This document shows positions 23,437 to 36,095 of a stretch of DNA of 64,000 nucleotides, one piece after another. The stretch covers positions 248,001 through 312,000 of the forward strand of contig QUOL01000001.1 in assembly GCA_009761415.1 (NCBI GenBank). Direction: 5' to 3'. Every line of letters starts with the position of its first letter. The first letter of the stretch is position 1. Made by a program: the position numbers and the translations under genes. Origin of the DNA: Sarcomyxa edulis (taxonomy: Eukaryota; Basidiomycota; Agaricomycetes; Agaricales; Mycenaceae). The notes beneath the pieces are model-generated. The model did not search any database, was not told the origin of the DNA, and saw nothing but the letters and a program-made list of their open reading frames with translations.

Positions 23437-25425
23437 AGATTTCCATCGGCCGAAACGCGCCCTCTATACATATATACATGGACTTGGGAAGAACGACACA
23501 CACTTGCAAAACTTGTGGAAGGGAACCCCCACCGGGAGAACCCCTCACGATCAGGTGGGCTCTCATCTCCTACTTACTGGCCATCTGCGACCGAGGCATT
23601 GCTATTGCTATTGCGTTACCCAGGATTCAAGGGTCGCGATCCCAGGCTAGGTTCTGTTCTGTTCTGGTTCTGGTTGATGGGGGTACGCAGGGTGCCCACG
23701 CCACTATCATTGTTCCCTTGTCCTTGTCCTCTAATTTGAAATATCAAAGGACATCCTAGACTCATTCTTCGTCTTGGGATCTCGTCATGTGGGCTATCAC
23801 CACATCGATCCTATCTGATTCTCGAGCTCTTCGAAGAGACTGCAGTGCAACCGCCACCGGTTTCCTTGCGTGGACAATGTACGAGACGTCGGCGGTCGGT
23901 TGCACACACACACGAGTTTGGCTGATCTCACGCAACCTTGAAGTTCGATACTTCGAAAGAGAGCATCCAATGGGTGTATAATTGTCGTCTCCAATCAGCT
24001 ATATTCCAGTCCGTCTTATCTCCCCTCGATGAGATCCTGACCATGTAGAGGTATCCATTGATAAATAAAGATGACTATAAACATTTTCGTAAGGTGCGAG
24101 GAACGTTCTAAAGTGATCAATCTAGCAGTTTAAGGAATGAGAAGGCAAGAAGTCTAAGGGAGAAAACGCAAAATAGATTTTGTGTATAAATCTGCGCTGT
24201 AGTCTAGGTATGTAGGTAAACGAGATAGATATACCCCTTCCCCCATCAGAAATTGAAGGAGAGGAATCGTCGTCGTCGTGATTGTATATACAAGAAAATG
24301 ATGAGTGGAAAAAGTGGAAAAATTGCCCGACGGAAGGAGATGTAAAAATGTCTGATGTCATTTTTTTGCGGGGAAGGCGATGAGTGAGGCAAGGCAAATG
24401 GAAATGAGAATTGAAATGGAAACGGGTGGAATGGAATGGAGTGGGTTGATGGGGTTGAATGAGGTAGCATTTCACGCGTACTGATACGGTGAGCTAGGGA
24501 ACAGAGACAAAGGAAAAAGAAACGGAAAAAAGACGATGGAGGAATGCATATGTACGTATAGATGATGGGGTAGATGGTAGTACAGAAAAGAGATGAGAAA
24601 AGAGAAAACCGACGAGCTTCGAGTCTCGAAATCCCCGGGTGCGCCACTAAGCGTGACTTCTAGAGTTTATATGCAAGTCTTTTTTTTTTGGTTTTTGCTG
24701 GTTGGCGAGTAAGTGAGTGGATGGGTGGCTTAATCGCTCACGATCCGTTCAGTGTACGACCTATGAGGTCTGTAGCGAGTAGTGGTGTGTATGGGGAGAG
24801 GGATGTGGGATGGATGTAAGAGTTTTCCTGCGACTCGAACGCCGTGTATAAGCGAATCGCGGACTAGGGGTGGGGTATAAGTGCCGGAAAAGAGGATGTT
24901 TTGTGCGGCACCCTGCGATGTTATCCATAGACCGCAGATTGGTGTAGATAGGATGTGGTTTGTCGAGGTTCGAGGTTCGAGGTTCGAAATCCGACTGTAA
25001 GGAAACAAATACAAAAAAGGAGGGGTAACGATGTGGGGATGTGGGGTAAGATTCCCCGGACGAGAGAAGGGGAAAGGGTGGGGAATCAAAAGGGGGGAGG
25101 GGGTAAAAAGAGAGAGGGGAGATAGAGAGAAAGCCGATATACGATACGTGCGTTACAAGTCCGAGATCGCAGCAAAAACAAAACAGCGAGAAAAAAAAAA
25201 GATAAAAAGCACAACACACATATGAGAGCAGATATCGATAGAGAGAGATAGCAATAAAATATGTCCACACCGGTGAAACAATGTGGGGCTCGTTTTCGTT
25301 TTTATGAGTCGGTCGAGAGTCGATTTATTCGGATCCGCCGCCAGACAAGCTTTCTTTTCTTCGTTTTCACCATCAGCATCAACTTCGACACCTACTAGCT
25401 CTCTCTCGTGATAACCTTCGTTCGT
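23437..25425. other. Intergenic and probable 3' UTR, purine-rich
   Basis: Two kilobases without a supported gene. The right half (about 24480-25260) is strongly G/A-biased on the plus strand (runs such as gggggagggggt), which is C/T on the strand of the PP1-regulator gene that ends at 25426; part is probably its 3' UTR. The long minus frames here are low-complexity artefacts of that bias. Confidence 0.45.
24964..24987. repeat. 8-base tandem repeat, three copies
   Basis: Unit CGAGGTTC repeated three times head to tail in non-coding DNA. Confidence 0.9.
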
Positions 25426-28400
25426 TTAGCCAACAACAAGCCCCCCGGTAGCGCCCCCACTGACACTCCCGCCACCAACAGTAGGCGGCGGTCCCTGTGC
25501 GAAACACCACTGCTTCACGAACGCTTTATATAGCGAATCCGAATCCATCTGCTGTCCGTCCATCTGCTCTTTCAGACTCGCCGTCAACGATGGAGAACCC
25601 ATGTTGGGGGAGTGCGACGTAGGTGAGGTCGGTAGGACGGGTGAAGCGAGTATCGACTGGGATGGAGAGGACGATATGACAGAAGCCGATAATGAAGGAG
25701 GGGACGACGTAGACGTGCTCGAGGTGTGACTGCGGAGAGGGGATGAAGTCCCTGGAACGTGTAACAGTTTATCCTTCTCGTCTCCGCCCCCACTGGTGCT
25801 ATACGCAGGGAAAGGCACAGGAACACGAGATAGAGAAGGCGAATGAAGAGGGGATATCGCAGGAGACGTCCCAGCTGAAATCGACACCGAAAGTGGGACG
25901 GAAGTCAGAGTGGTCGGAGACGTCTTCGTCTTCGTCTTGGATCTCGAAGTAGTAGTACTATCAGAGCCCGACCCCGAACCTGATCCTGAATCAGATCCAG
26001 AACGAGCGGAACCTCCACTCCCACTACTCGCAGCACGACGAACATGCCCACTGGGATGATGGTGTTGCCAATGTAATCCCCTATGCTGTTCATGTTCACC
26101 TTCCATCTTCCTCTCACCAGCACCAGAGCCAGCAGCACCTACCCCCCAAGGCCAGTGCAACGTGATGCCATGCCCATGTGCATGTCCAAAAGTGGCACCA
26201 CCATGGCCATGCGGCTGTTGCTCGTCTTTCGATATCGACGTAGAGGTAGGTGTCGTTCCACCATTCGAATATCCGCTAGCAGTAGGCGTAGGAGTCCCAG
26301 AATTCGACGCAGACCCAGAAGTGGGGGTGGAACTAGCAGTGGAAACAGACGTAGATGTAGGCTCAAAAGCAGCAGACATACCCATTCCATTCGATAAACC
26401 CAACCCCATCGTCGCTGCCGCACCGTTATCACCACCATTGCCACTATAAACACCAGATCCAAACCCAAAGCTTTGACTCCCAAACGCAGGACTAGTACTC
26501 GAGTTATTAGAAGGTACGCTCCCGAAAGGCGACCTCGGGCTCGTAGACGGGGCAGCGTAGTTCTTCAACGAGAACCCGCGAAGACGGTTAGATGCGGCTA
26601 GCGCTGCTGGTGATAGTCCAGGGGGTGTAGGTGGGGATTGGGGCGGAGTTGGGAGTGGTGAGACGGCTGAAGCTGACACAGAGGGTGAGGAGGATGAGGA
26701 TACGGTGGTAGTGGAGATCGTCGGAGGGACGGGTGTGGTGGAAGTTATCGCTGTCGTCAATTGGGCTATAACACCGATTAGCATTCAGAAACCGAGAGTA
26801 GGAAGGAAACTCACCAGGAGCGCTAACAACGACCTGTCGAACCCCCCTCTCCTCTACCTTCTCCTCCACCTTCTTCTCCACGATCGGGACAAGCTTGAAC
26901 CCAACCCGATAGTTTCTTCCACAGTTATTATCCCACCACTCACCACCTCCATTCGAAGAGGTCGAGAATCGCGCGACGAGCCATAGAGTGCGCTCGTGTA
27001 GCTTGGCAGCATAATCTTCGAGGCGGATGGTATACGTGAAACGATCCCATCCTCCTGAGAAGCCTTCTGGTATCGGGGCAGGGGAGGAGGAGAGCGAGGG
27101 GGAAGTGGGAGAAGAGAGTGTCGTCGCGGAGACTGAGGACGATGGAGAAAATACGTGAGCAGGGAATTCAGGGAGCGAAACGACGTATTTCGCTAGAACC
27201 TCCGAGGTAGTCTGCCAATCGTCCAACGTGAAACGAACGGCTACTGTCTTCTCGTACGCGATGTTGCGTACGAGAAGCGTGCCTAGGAGAGTAGGGGTTG
27301 CGGTGACAGAGGAAGACGTTGGAGCTGGAACGAGTTCCAATGACTCGAGGTGGATATTGGTGTATGGAGGCGGGGATTTCGCAGGGACGGGCGAAGTCGT
27401 TTCCGAAAGCGTAAACGTATGTGCTTTCGACGAACTCCCGAGGACTGTATTGATTCTCCCCAGAGGGGAAGCAGCCGTCGGTGGTGTGAATCGGGGGAAA
27501 GGGAACGCACCACCACTCCCACCCGTACCGCTGTTGTACCACCTCCCAACGCCTGCACCCCATCCTCCTCCACTGCTGCTGTACTCCCCCTCCGTCTCGG
27601 TTTCTGTCTCCTCAGACGTCGCGCCTGTTGTACGTGATACGGATTTGGGCTTTGCGGAGCGAGAGAAGAGACGGACGGTTTCGAGGCCGTGGTCTTTTGA
27701 TGCAAAGTGGACGTTCTTTGGGGTGGAGGGGTAGGATGAGGTGGGGGTTGTGGGTTGGGAGTCATCGTCGTCGTTATCGGATGGCGAGGAAGGTCCAGAT
27801 GGGAGGAGGGAGGAGAGGAGCTCGGGGTTGGGTGTGCTTGGTGCTGAACGGGCACGGAGGTGGTGGGGGTTCAATGTAGAGGGGTGATGGGATGGTTGGT
27901 GGATTGCGGGGGATGAGGAGGAGGATTTGAGGGATGATTTGAGGGGCTTGCCGTTGGATAGGAAGATGGGGGAGCTGGAGGTTCTAGAGACGTTTGGGCG
28001 AGGTGATGTTTGTGCCGGTGCGGGCTCGTCTGTGAGTGCGCTCTCTGGGGTGATTGGAGAGGAACGAGGGAATGGAATGGCGCCTTTTGGTAGGTGAGCA
28101 GCAGCTGGTTTGAGATGGAATTGAAGAGGCGGCAGATCTTCTGGGGCAGTATTTACAGTGAGACGGAAAGTAGGTGAGTGCTTCAGTTGTGGGGGCTCGT
28201 CTTGTAGCTCCCGGTCGTTCTCTTCTGGTTCTGGTGAACCTGAAGTGCTACCTGCTGAATCGTCGTCGTCGAAATGGAACATGGGTGTTGGTTTGGGGGA
28301 TGGACGGCGACGGGGGAGGGGTAGGGGGAGAGGAGCGAAAGCGCCTGGTGCATCTGAGAATGAAGAGTAGGATCGTCTGTGACCTGGTCTGCCTGTAGAT

Positions 28401-28441
28401 GGCAGTGCGACGACAGCTGGACTTGGATTGGAATAGGGCAT
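25426..28441 (-). CDS. CBM21-domain regulatory subunit of protein phosphatase 1
   Basis: Two exons, 28441-26815 and 26765-25426, joined in frame across a 49-base intron, give 988 residues. A PP1-docking RVxF-like motif, KNVHFASKDHGLETVRLF, lies roughly a quarter of the way in. The CBM21 domain follows: GTLLVRNIAYEKTVAVRFTL, DWQTTSEV, GGWDRFTYTIRLEDY, LWLVARFSTSS and WWDNNCGRNYRVGF, all standard for the glycogen-targeting family (Gac1, Pig1/2, animal PPP1R3). Such proteins bring PP1 to glycogen and activate glycogen synthase. The rest is Ser/Thr/Pro-rich, with an unusually long disordered C-terminal half rich in Ser-Gly and His. Start 28441 (MPYSNPSPAVV) is preferred; an in-frame ATG at 28528 would add 29 residues. 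Confidence 0.88.
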
Positions 28442-29185
28442 ATCGGTGAGTGAGTTCGTAGAATGATTTCGTTGAGAATGTCGTGAGCGGTCAAGATATA
28501 TCGTCTTTTTGTTGGGGAATGACGTCAAATCAGTGAAAGGCCAGACGCGCAGTGACCAGGAGATACGTACTTATATAGTACCTGTATGTTATATACCTAC
28601 GAGGTAGTTGTGGGGGAATGTGAAATTGGGGAGGAAGGGGGATGGAAGGGAAGGAGGAGGAGGAGAAGTGAGATCTGAGTGGCCTCTTTGAATAAATTTT
28701 AGTTTCGCCCTGCTCCACCCAGATCTCAACCACTCTTCCAAACCAAAAAAACAAAGCCGAAACCACCCCTGCTACTTTTCGGTCCGATTCTATATTTCTC
28801 GCACGTTTCTCCTTATCGCCACTTCGTAACCATTCATTTTTCAGCCGATTAGATCTCATTCTCTGTAAGAACGCGTTACTCATCGGGGAATACTCTCAGC
28901 GGTGTACGGGGTCCCAGCGAGCGTGGAAAACATATCCCCTCAGGCTGTCTATCTACACTTCCCTGGCCATGGATCAAGTTGGGGAGGCCTACAGGTCGAG
29001 CGGGCATGGGCGTAGGCGACGGGCGTTAAACATTAAACTGTAAACGCCCCAACGACCAAGTCACCCGGTTAGCCTGCTGCGCACATTCACTCCTCTTCCA
29101 ATTCACAGACAATCACCATCGATTTCACAGCCACGCTGCTAGCGCTCGCTAGTGCTTATAATCTTAAATCTCATCGGGTGCTGCG

Positions 29186-29202
29186 TGCATGCATGCATGC
29201 AT
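29186..29202. repeat. GCAT simple repeat
   Basis: Four GCAT-type units in a row (GTGCATGCATGCATGCA), self-complementary, next to an A-rich tract. Confidence 0.85.
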
Positions 29203-30451
29203 ACGGATTTAATGAAAAAAAATTCAGTATCGACGTCGACGTAAATCACCACCACAGTACCACCGCTACCGCATACCATACCCAACATGTACAGTCCTAG
29301 TCAGCGCGGTCCCGGCGTCACGTTCTTTCCGTATCAACCAAGCTTAACCAAGACCAAATCCACTATACAGGCTAGATTCATGATCGTCGATATCGCCATG
29401 AACGTACGACCGAGCGACTCCCCGCAATACATCTATCCCGACCTCTTCCATAGCCTTGTACGTCCCCACAACCGCATCTGGAATTACAATTAAGCTTGGG
29501 CTCTCCTAGAAATCGGCTACCTTGCTCCCCAGGCATTTGCATGTGAAGATTTAGGAAAAGACCTACGGTTAGTTATTCCTCTCGATGAATCCTGACGTCG
29601 ACAGCTTGGCGAGAGATCTAGACGACTCGAGTACATATAGGACGAGCTCGAGAGGTGCTACCTTCTCCGTATTTGTTTTCGTGCTCGTTTTCGTTCTCTT
29701 CCCGGCCCCAGGGCCTCAACTTGATCGCCGTCCGAATCCCCGTTCCTAAACTCTAACTTCTTTTCCTCCCCAATGACGCGACCATCTACTTTTTAGGCAT
29801 CAAGGCATCAAGTCTCAAGAGTCCCAATATCCCACGAAGGATTCGGAAAGTGCGGTATGAGGTAGGTATGTGGAGCTTAATTATAAAAAAAGGATTACAG
29901 TTTCTCGTTGGTCGTCCGCCTCTCCACAACTGAGTATAGATATCGGTATCGAGGCTCCACACCTTCGATGGCTCTCTTTCTTCGTTTCTTTACTCTTCCA
30001 CGCGATTCTTTTCCCTTCCGTGCATTTATTCTTTATTTTTTGTCCCCTTACCTTCCGCCCTTCGTTCCCCACCCTTCTTATATCCTTCGTGCATCAAGAA
30101 CATCCACCCGCTCCCAGAAGATTCCCGGATGGCAACACCACAACACTAACACTAACACTAAATACTCCCCACTCGCATGACTCTCGCCACTAGCATCAAT
30201 CTAATCTAAATCTATATATACATGTGCCATCCCCAATCACCTCCATCTAACCTCTTGCACACTTACCCGGTGATGCGATATTGATGTTCGTGTACATCCC
30301 GTCTGCCAGTGCCACGTCTGCAGTACCACCCCGCGTCAAACTCTACGCGACGTTCTACGAACTCAAGCAATAAAACAAAGTTTACATGACCGCTCCACCT
30401 GACCGTGGTGACTACTAGAATTCTGTAGTAGACCATCGCCGTCTGTGGTGA

Positions 30452-30690
30452 TTGCACGGTCCCTCTCTCTACTTCCCTTTGCGATTCTCATCTTCATATG
30501 ACATGACGCGACAATGTACGGCTCGAACTCCCGATTGCAGCATAATCACCCCACTATGTAGTTGACAATGACAGACATTTCCAAATGGTTGTCGTTACTG
30601 GTCATGGACATTCGACATGTGATGCATGTACGCGTTTAAGACGCGACTCGTAACACATGATCTCATTCACTCTAGGTCCGGAGTCCCGAG
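30452..30690. repeat. Direct repeat, copy 1 (about 240 bases)
   Basis: Begins TTGCACGGTCCCTCTC and contains ATGACGCGACAATGTACGGC, GACAATGACAGACATTTCCA and GTCATGGACATTCG, ending at AGGTCCGGAGTCCCGAG. The same blocks recur in the same order at 30737-30980, with scattered substitutions and small indels. Confidence 0.9.
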
Positions 30691-30736
30691 TGTAGCGTAG
30701 TTACCAAGTAGTCACCCTACTATGTACTTACTTGAC

Positions 30737-30980
30737 TTGCACGGTCCCTCTCTTCACTTCCCCTCGCGATTTTCATCATACGACATGACGCGACAATGTA
30801 CGGCTCAATGTACGGCTCGGAATACCGAGTACAGCATAGTCACCCCACTATGTTGACAATGACAGACATTTCCAAATGGTTTCGTTACCAGTCATGGACA
30901 TTCGGCATGTGATGCATCCACGCGTTTGAGACGCGACGCGTGTCACATGACCTCGTTCCCTCAGGTCCGGGACCCCGAAC
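30737..30980. repeat. Direct repeat, copy 2 (about 244 bases)
   Basis: Second copy of the element at 30452-30690, in the same orientation and separated by about 46 bases. It has an internal duplication of CAATGTACGGCT near 30795-30815. The spacer carries a shorter echo of the unit (GTCACCCTACTATGTA). It encodes no protein. Confidence 0.9.
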
Positions 30981-33253
30981 TCCAAGACATGGTCTGCGGC
31001 GGTGCAAAATCCGCCTCCTCGTCCTTGTCGTACTCTTTAGACGCGCATATCTGTAATGCTCATCAATTCCAAGTCCAGACTTCGGAATTCAGAGCTCGGA
31101 ATTTCCATCCCCATTCATCCATGATCTATCGAAAACAAACCTTGGACCAACCCACCCGTAGATCCCCGAGCTCATCGCACTTGAAAGTTCAATTCTGTCA
31201 GAATCAATTGTCGTACGTTGAAATTGTTTTTTGAGCGGGGTAAGGCGGAGGGGGAAGAGGGGGAAGAGGGGGGATGATAGGATGTCGGAGGGGATTCTAG
31301 ACCGTAACTCGGGATGAGATTGGAATGATAGATCCACCACCTCCGGTACCTAGACCCTCGAGTTCTGTTGTCTTATCAGATATCCAATGGGCGTGGGGGT
31401 TATGAGTGTTGCTGGGTTTCCTTGGCTGTCTTTTGGTCCAGAGAGTCAGGACGCTAAGCAGCACTGGGATGATGGTGCGAATGTTCCAAACCCAATCATC
31501 CTATGCAGAGATCTGACTTGCGTCCACCTCCAATCATAGACCGAGTTCGGGATTCCGGATGACACCACACTTTCGAAATTCTCGCGACTCCCGAGTCGGG
31601 TCTGCAACCACTGCAACCCATTGCTATAACTCATTTGGATGAGGCGAGGTAAGATAAACAAGCCTGAAAAGCTATGTATATCCCTCCCGAATAGTAAAAT
31701 ACTAACCACAATTTCCTCTTTCAGTCAGTCGAAGCAGCCTCCAGGGTCTTCCAGATTCGCGTGAGACGCGTCGACGCGCGTGTGCTTGCAGGCAGAGTTC
31801 CTTTCTTGCATCTGGCAATTGGGGGCATCGGGATTCCTTTCTAGACGCGATTCGGGTGCATCGAATGGGTGTCATTTTTTCGACGCACTAGCGCGCGTCG
31901 ATGTTGAGAAAACAGTGACGCAAGAATCGCGAGGCGAAGTTTTCGAGGGAAACACGCGTCTCGTGGAGTCATCAAACTTAGAGGGATCTACGAGGAGGAT
32001 CCCCTGAAGCTATAGCCATTGGCTTTCCGTGCTGTTTTTGAGTAATTGCAGTTCTGAGCTCCAACACTATAGCCCAGTACGTCCAATCTCTCGCGTACCC
32101 ACCCAGTCGCCACTTACACATTCTTACTATCCAGGACCATAAGCAAGTACATCTAGATGCCCAAAGTTTGAACCCTGTTCTCGAGTCTATACTAGGTATC
32201 GACCCCCTTTTCCTATCAAATTCTCGCGTTCGCCACTTCCTTGATCTTCCCGCTCCCATGGACTCGCTGCAGAGGATCGAACCCACCCACCCCTCCTCCT
32301 TCGAATTCTCGTTCTCACTGGCACTCACCGAGGCCGATCCCGATCCCGTTCTCGCTCCTCTTCGACGAGACACGTTACATATTCCGATCCTCCTCATCGA
32401 AACATGCATACCTCTCTCCCGGCCCCCATTGTTCTTACTATCTTAGTAAGCTGGTGAATTATCTTCTCGCTCCCGAAAACATCGCCAACCGTTCCTGCCT
32501 CCATATGAATATGGTCTCTCACACGGTCCTAATTTCCCAAAAATCCGATATACCTAGCACTGCAAGCCCCCCGGAAACCCATTAAGTCGCGACGAAGCGG
32601 GCACACGACCCGTGGAATTGGCGTCTATTCATTGTCTCCTTCCTATTCCCACCATTGTTGTTGAACGTTGGTTCAAAACTTCGATCCTTCTTGATCAACC
32701 AACACTACTAGTACTTGGACTCACCGCCACTGCGGGTTTTTTTATAAACCATCGCACCGATATCGACCTTCGAAAGACGTAAAAAGGGGACTCTATACTT
32801 GCGTTATGCACTTTGTGACTGCGACGATCAATCAGGTTGATAGTTGCGGATATCAGCCCTTGGAACCAGGATTTCCGAAGGGCTGTTTATGCGACTAGTT
32901 GAAATCAGAAAGGGTCTATATAGTGAGTATTGCACCATTCAAGTGGCAAGTTCAGGATTTTATTTTTCTCGGTTTTAGTGCGTTTACCCTGTCCTTCTCG
33001 TACTCGATGCGCAATCCCGATGCCATATGTTCGTTCTTTAGGGAGAACCTGGGAGCTCGTTATCTCCCTCCAGACATGGTATCAGTTGACGTTCCTATTT
33101 GTTACTGATCTGCACTGCTCGCGCGCCTTACCCTACACTTATACTTATACGTATACTCACAGGTCCGCAACTCCCGGGACCGGCGTGTAATTATGCAAGA
33201 CTTTGCAGAGCCTATAAATAAATGCCAAGATTGAGTTCTCGAAGGTCTTTCCC

Positions 33254-34430
33254 ATGGCCATGTTTCGGGTCTCTGTCTATCTGTCTTTCTATATCTCATT
33301 GTCTTGTTCGGCCGGTGGTAAGCTTCGAATATAGCCATTCTTTGGTGTTTCCCTGCCCTCATACTGATAGTTTACGTAGGTCACGATCTATTGACAGACA
33401 TCTACAAATTAGCATTATATCATTGCTGACGACTGTTCGTGGATTTATGATATGACCGAACAGGTTACAGATGTACGCATCATTTCTGAACATTCTGTCT
33501 GGCGCGCGTCCGCATCTGCATTAGTGCTCTCTAATACATACGGAGTAACTGATGGCAGTACTAGAGTCCTCTATCTTCATAACTATCAAGACCTCGACTG
33601 TGTCCATTATGGATTCATGTCTTATCTTTCCATCGACTCTACAGTGCCTGGTCCAGAGTCCAGAACTCGAAGATGGGGGCTATAGCATCTATAGCTCAAC
33701 GGACACGAGCGACGGGCGTTGCCTAACTATCATACATAGAGGCCAGCAAGTGTATTCAATCACGGGAAAGCCCGCTTTCGGATGCCAGAGCCCGAAGGGC
33801 ATTGCCAGTTCAGAATTCACAACTGTCAACAACCCACCGAGCTTTAGCCTATATAGATGCCATGGGTACTTCGCTTTTCGAGCACCGCTAGCACCTGAGA
33901 GTAGGAACTCTTCTTTCAGCTAGGGTCAGGATTCTAGCTTCTACTTGGGCAGACTTTCACTTACTTGGCGATTCTTCCGATGATAACTCTCGACGGCCGA
34001 CAAACATGTATAGGATCGCCATTTGGTGTCGCGCGTATCCGTCTCCCTGATTTCTCCTTCAATCTCCACGGCTAACTATTCGCGCAAAATAAACACATTC
34101 TTGGGCTTGTAACAAATCTCGGAAAACGATGCGATGAACCGGTATATTCATCCACGCCTGTCATATCCGATTTCACGCAGTCGTTTCCCTTACCTCTGAC
34201 TGAATTGCTTGCTTATGACCACGCCTATGTCAATGGGCGCTCCATATTCGGGCGATTAGGAAACCGAAACAGTCAACGCTGTCCGTGTTATCAAAACCTC
34301 CTTGCGTCGCGTTGCTTTTTTCCGATCTTCCGTTCATAATATCGACCTTGTCACTCCTCCGACATTACCTGTGGTCGAGGTTCCTGTTACTTCACACTCC
34401 GGGAACTATTCATAAAAGGAGTACCCGAAG
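33254..34430 (+). CDS. Coding-like locus, exon structure unresolved
   Basis: Several overlapping plus-strand frames look like real protein but could not be spliced into one. In order: MAMFRVSVYLSFYISLSCSA from 33254 resembles a signal peptide and ends at a good donor. A frame at 33410-33685 reads TRVLYLHNYQDLDCVHYGF. A frame to 33923 reads GRCLTIIHRGQQVYSITGKP. Then LASTWADFHLLGDSSDDNSR (about 33940-34000), GSPFGVARIRLPDFSFNLHG (about 34013-34075), RCDEPVYSSTPVISDFTQSF (about 34130-34190), and NIDLVTPPTLPVVEVPVTSH near 34340-34400. Either this is a many-exon secreted protein or an older gene broken by frameshifts. No family is recognised. Confidence 0.35.
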
Positions 34431-36095
34431 GGTTATACTTACCTGGATCGCATCAGCTCGGGAGGGATCGCCGCAGTCTCCGAGGAAATATCTTCGCATT
34501 TACGCTCGCACCGATCGTATTTTCTGCGTTGGACACGTATCAAGCATTGATCAAGCACTGCCATAACTTCTCCCGCAGTAGATAAGACGCGTATATACGC
34601 CATACATTCGACAAGAACTTGTTGATTACGATTGTCATGTCATGCACTTTTAATTTCGGTAGATGCTATGAAGCTGATGATGTTGATGTGGATGCCGTTA
34701 TTCAGGAATGAGAAAAGATCATAGATGAGACATGAGTATATATTTATCGTAATGAATGAGTGGGAAAGAGCTTCATTACCGATAGAATTTCTTATTGACC
34801 GTAACGAAGACACAATCATTAGCGCTGGTGGCTTATCTATACGTGTACGAGTGGCACCCATATCTTTCAAGTACATTCGAACGTTCCCTTCAACCTTTCA
34901 AGGTCGCAGATCCAGAGAACAGAAAGATCAGAGTGAGGATTCGAGAAAGTTCTTCGTGGTGATGGGTGGGAGTCAGGAAGTATGGTGAGATAAATTGCTT
35001 TGATTTTGGCGTAGAAGATTGTGGTTCCTTGACCTGGAACGGTAATGATGTCGACGAGTTCGAGTCTGCGATCAATGCCACCACGAGACGCCAGTCAAAG
35101 CACGACATGGGTGCTCAACGAAGACAATCAATACCCACACTCGAGAGCCTAAGCTCACGAAGGTGCCACGAATTTGATCTCAGAATGGGAGAAGAAGGAA
35201 CATAGAAGGGAATGTGGCGCATGGTGCGCGTAAAGGCACTAGAAATCGCTGGTTACCAGAAAACAGAAGATTTATGGTTTCGCAGCAACTTCCGCTTCGT
35301 CGGGCCAAGCGGCCCAAGAGATGCATTAGGTGACTATGCAGCGTAAGAGGTATACAACGAGGACAGGCCCGTGCACCGCTCTGATGCTCCACCGACTAGA
35401 AGGATCAGCAGCTCCAGAAACGACAGAAACGACGCGCAGAAGTCAGTAGCCACGTTATTGCCGTAAGGATACGTAGGTGTTTTCATCTGAAGCTATGATA
35501 GTCGCGTAAGTCTCGAATCTTGAGGCCCAATTCCAGGGAAATGAAAGACCTTGCCCAGAACGTCGAGCGCTCCGATTCCAAAGGATTTGGAGAGGCATGC
35601 AGATCATCCCCAGCGGAGGTAAACATATGTTTTACCAGCACGTGATGTTGACGCGTCGATACGAAGTATTTTGAGCGTAATACGCGCGTCGACGTGTAAG
35701 TGGTAAAGAATCGTTGGTTAACTCGAGGATATGACTGTAAATGACTGAATAAGAATACCAGCCAAATCGACGTCAACCCAACATCACTCCACAGGCAAGA
35801 CAAGGAGGTTTGTATCGCGCTCAAGGGACATATTGTCGACCTCGAGATTGGGATAGAATGATTTGCAACAACAATGTGGAGATGTTCAAGGATCCCGCTA
35901 AGTCTGCGAATCCACTGTCCAAGTCGTTGATCATGAGTCGGATCAAAAGCTAAAAGTCGGGCTTCCTTTCGCCTTCTTCGTCAGGCGACGGTGTATATGT
36001 CTGTGATGGTTGAAAAAATTGCTGCGAGTCAAAATCTGAATCCCCTCGAATTGCCTTTCAAATAATCCCCTCAACACCTATTGCCTTATTTCAAT
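34431..36095. other. Gene-poor region upstream of ice-binding protein gene
   Basis: No supported gene. Short frames only; GACGCGTCGA-type words recur near 35650-35695. It includes the promoter of the ice-binding protein gene; no clear TATA box was seen there. Confidence 0.4.

Larger units (their letters stand above)
28529..33253. other. Gene-poor region, 4.7 kb
   Basis: No protein-coding gene could be supported. The content includes pyrimidine-rich plus-strand tracts (29930-30120), a direct repeat pair (annotated separately), many ACGCGT/GACGCG words near 30630-30950 and 31760-31970, and scattered short frames with no likeness to known proteins. No transposase, reverse transcriptase or terminal repeats were seen. 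Confidence 0.45.

Noticed and set aside
24122..24647. Long minus-strand frames of 117 and 133 codons
   Set aside because: Composition (Phe, Pro, Ser, His runs) reflects the pyrimidine bias of the strand; no ordered motifs and no splice logic.
26083..26483. Plus and minus frames of 95-114 codons inside the PP1-regulator gene
   Set aside because: Shadows of the low-complexity Ser/Thr/Gly coding sequence in other frames.
29186..29202. GCATGC palindromic run as a regulatory site
   Set aside because: It is a simple tetranucleotide repeat; no gene lies near enough to suggest a role.
32265..32300. GTTCGATCC-like T-arm sequence on the minus strand
   Set aside because: The flanking bases do not form a T stem, and no acceptor stem or D arm is present; it is not a tRNA.
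31978..32446. Overlapping frames of 143 (minus) and 92 (plus) codons
   Set aside because: Arg/Trp/Ser-rich or Pro/Ser-rich composition with no ordered motif; likely chance in GC-rich DNA.
35640..35700. Possible inverted repeat of GACGCGTCGA words
   Set aside because: The two words are in the same orientation and only partly alike; there is no stem of useful length.
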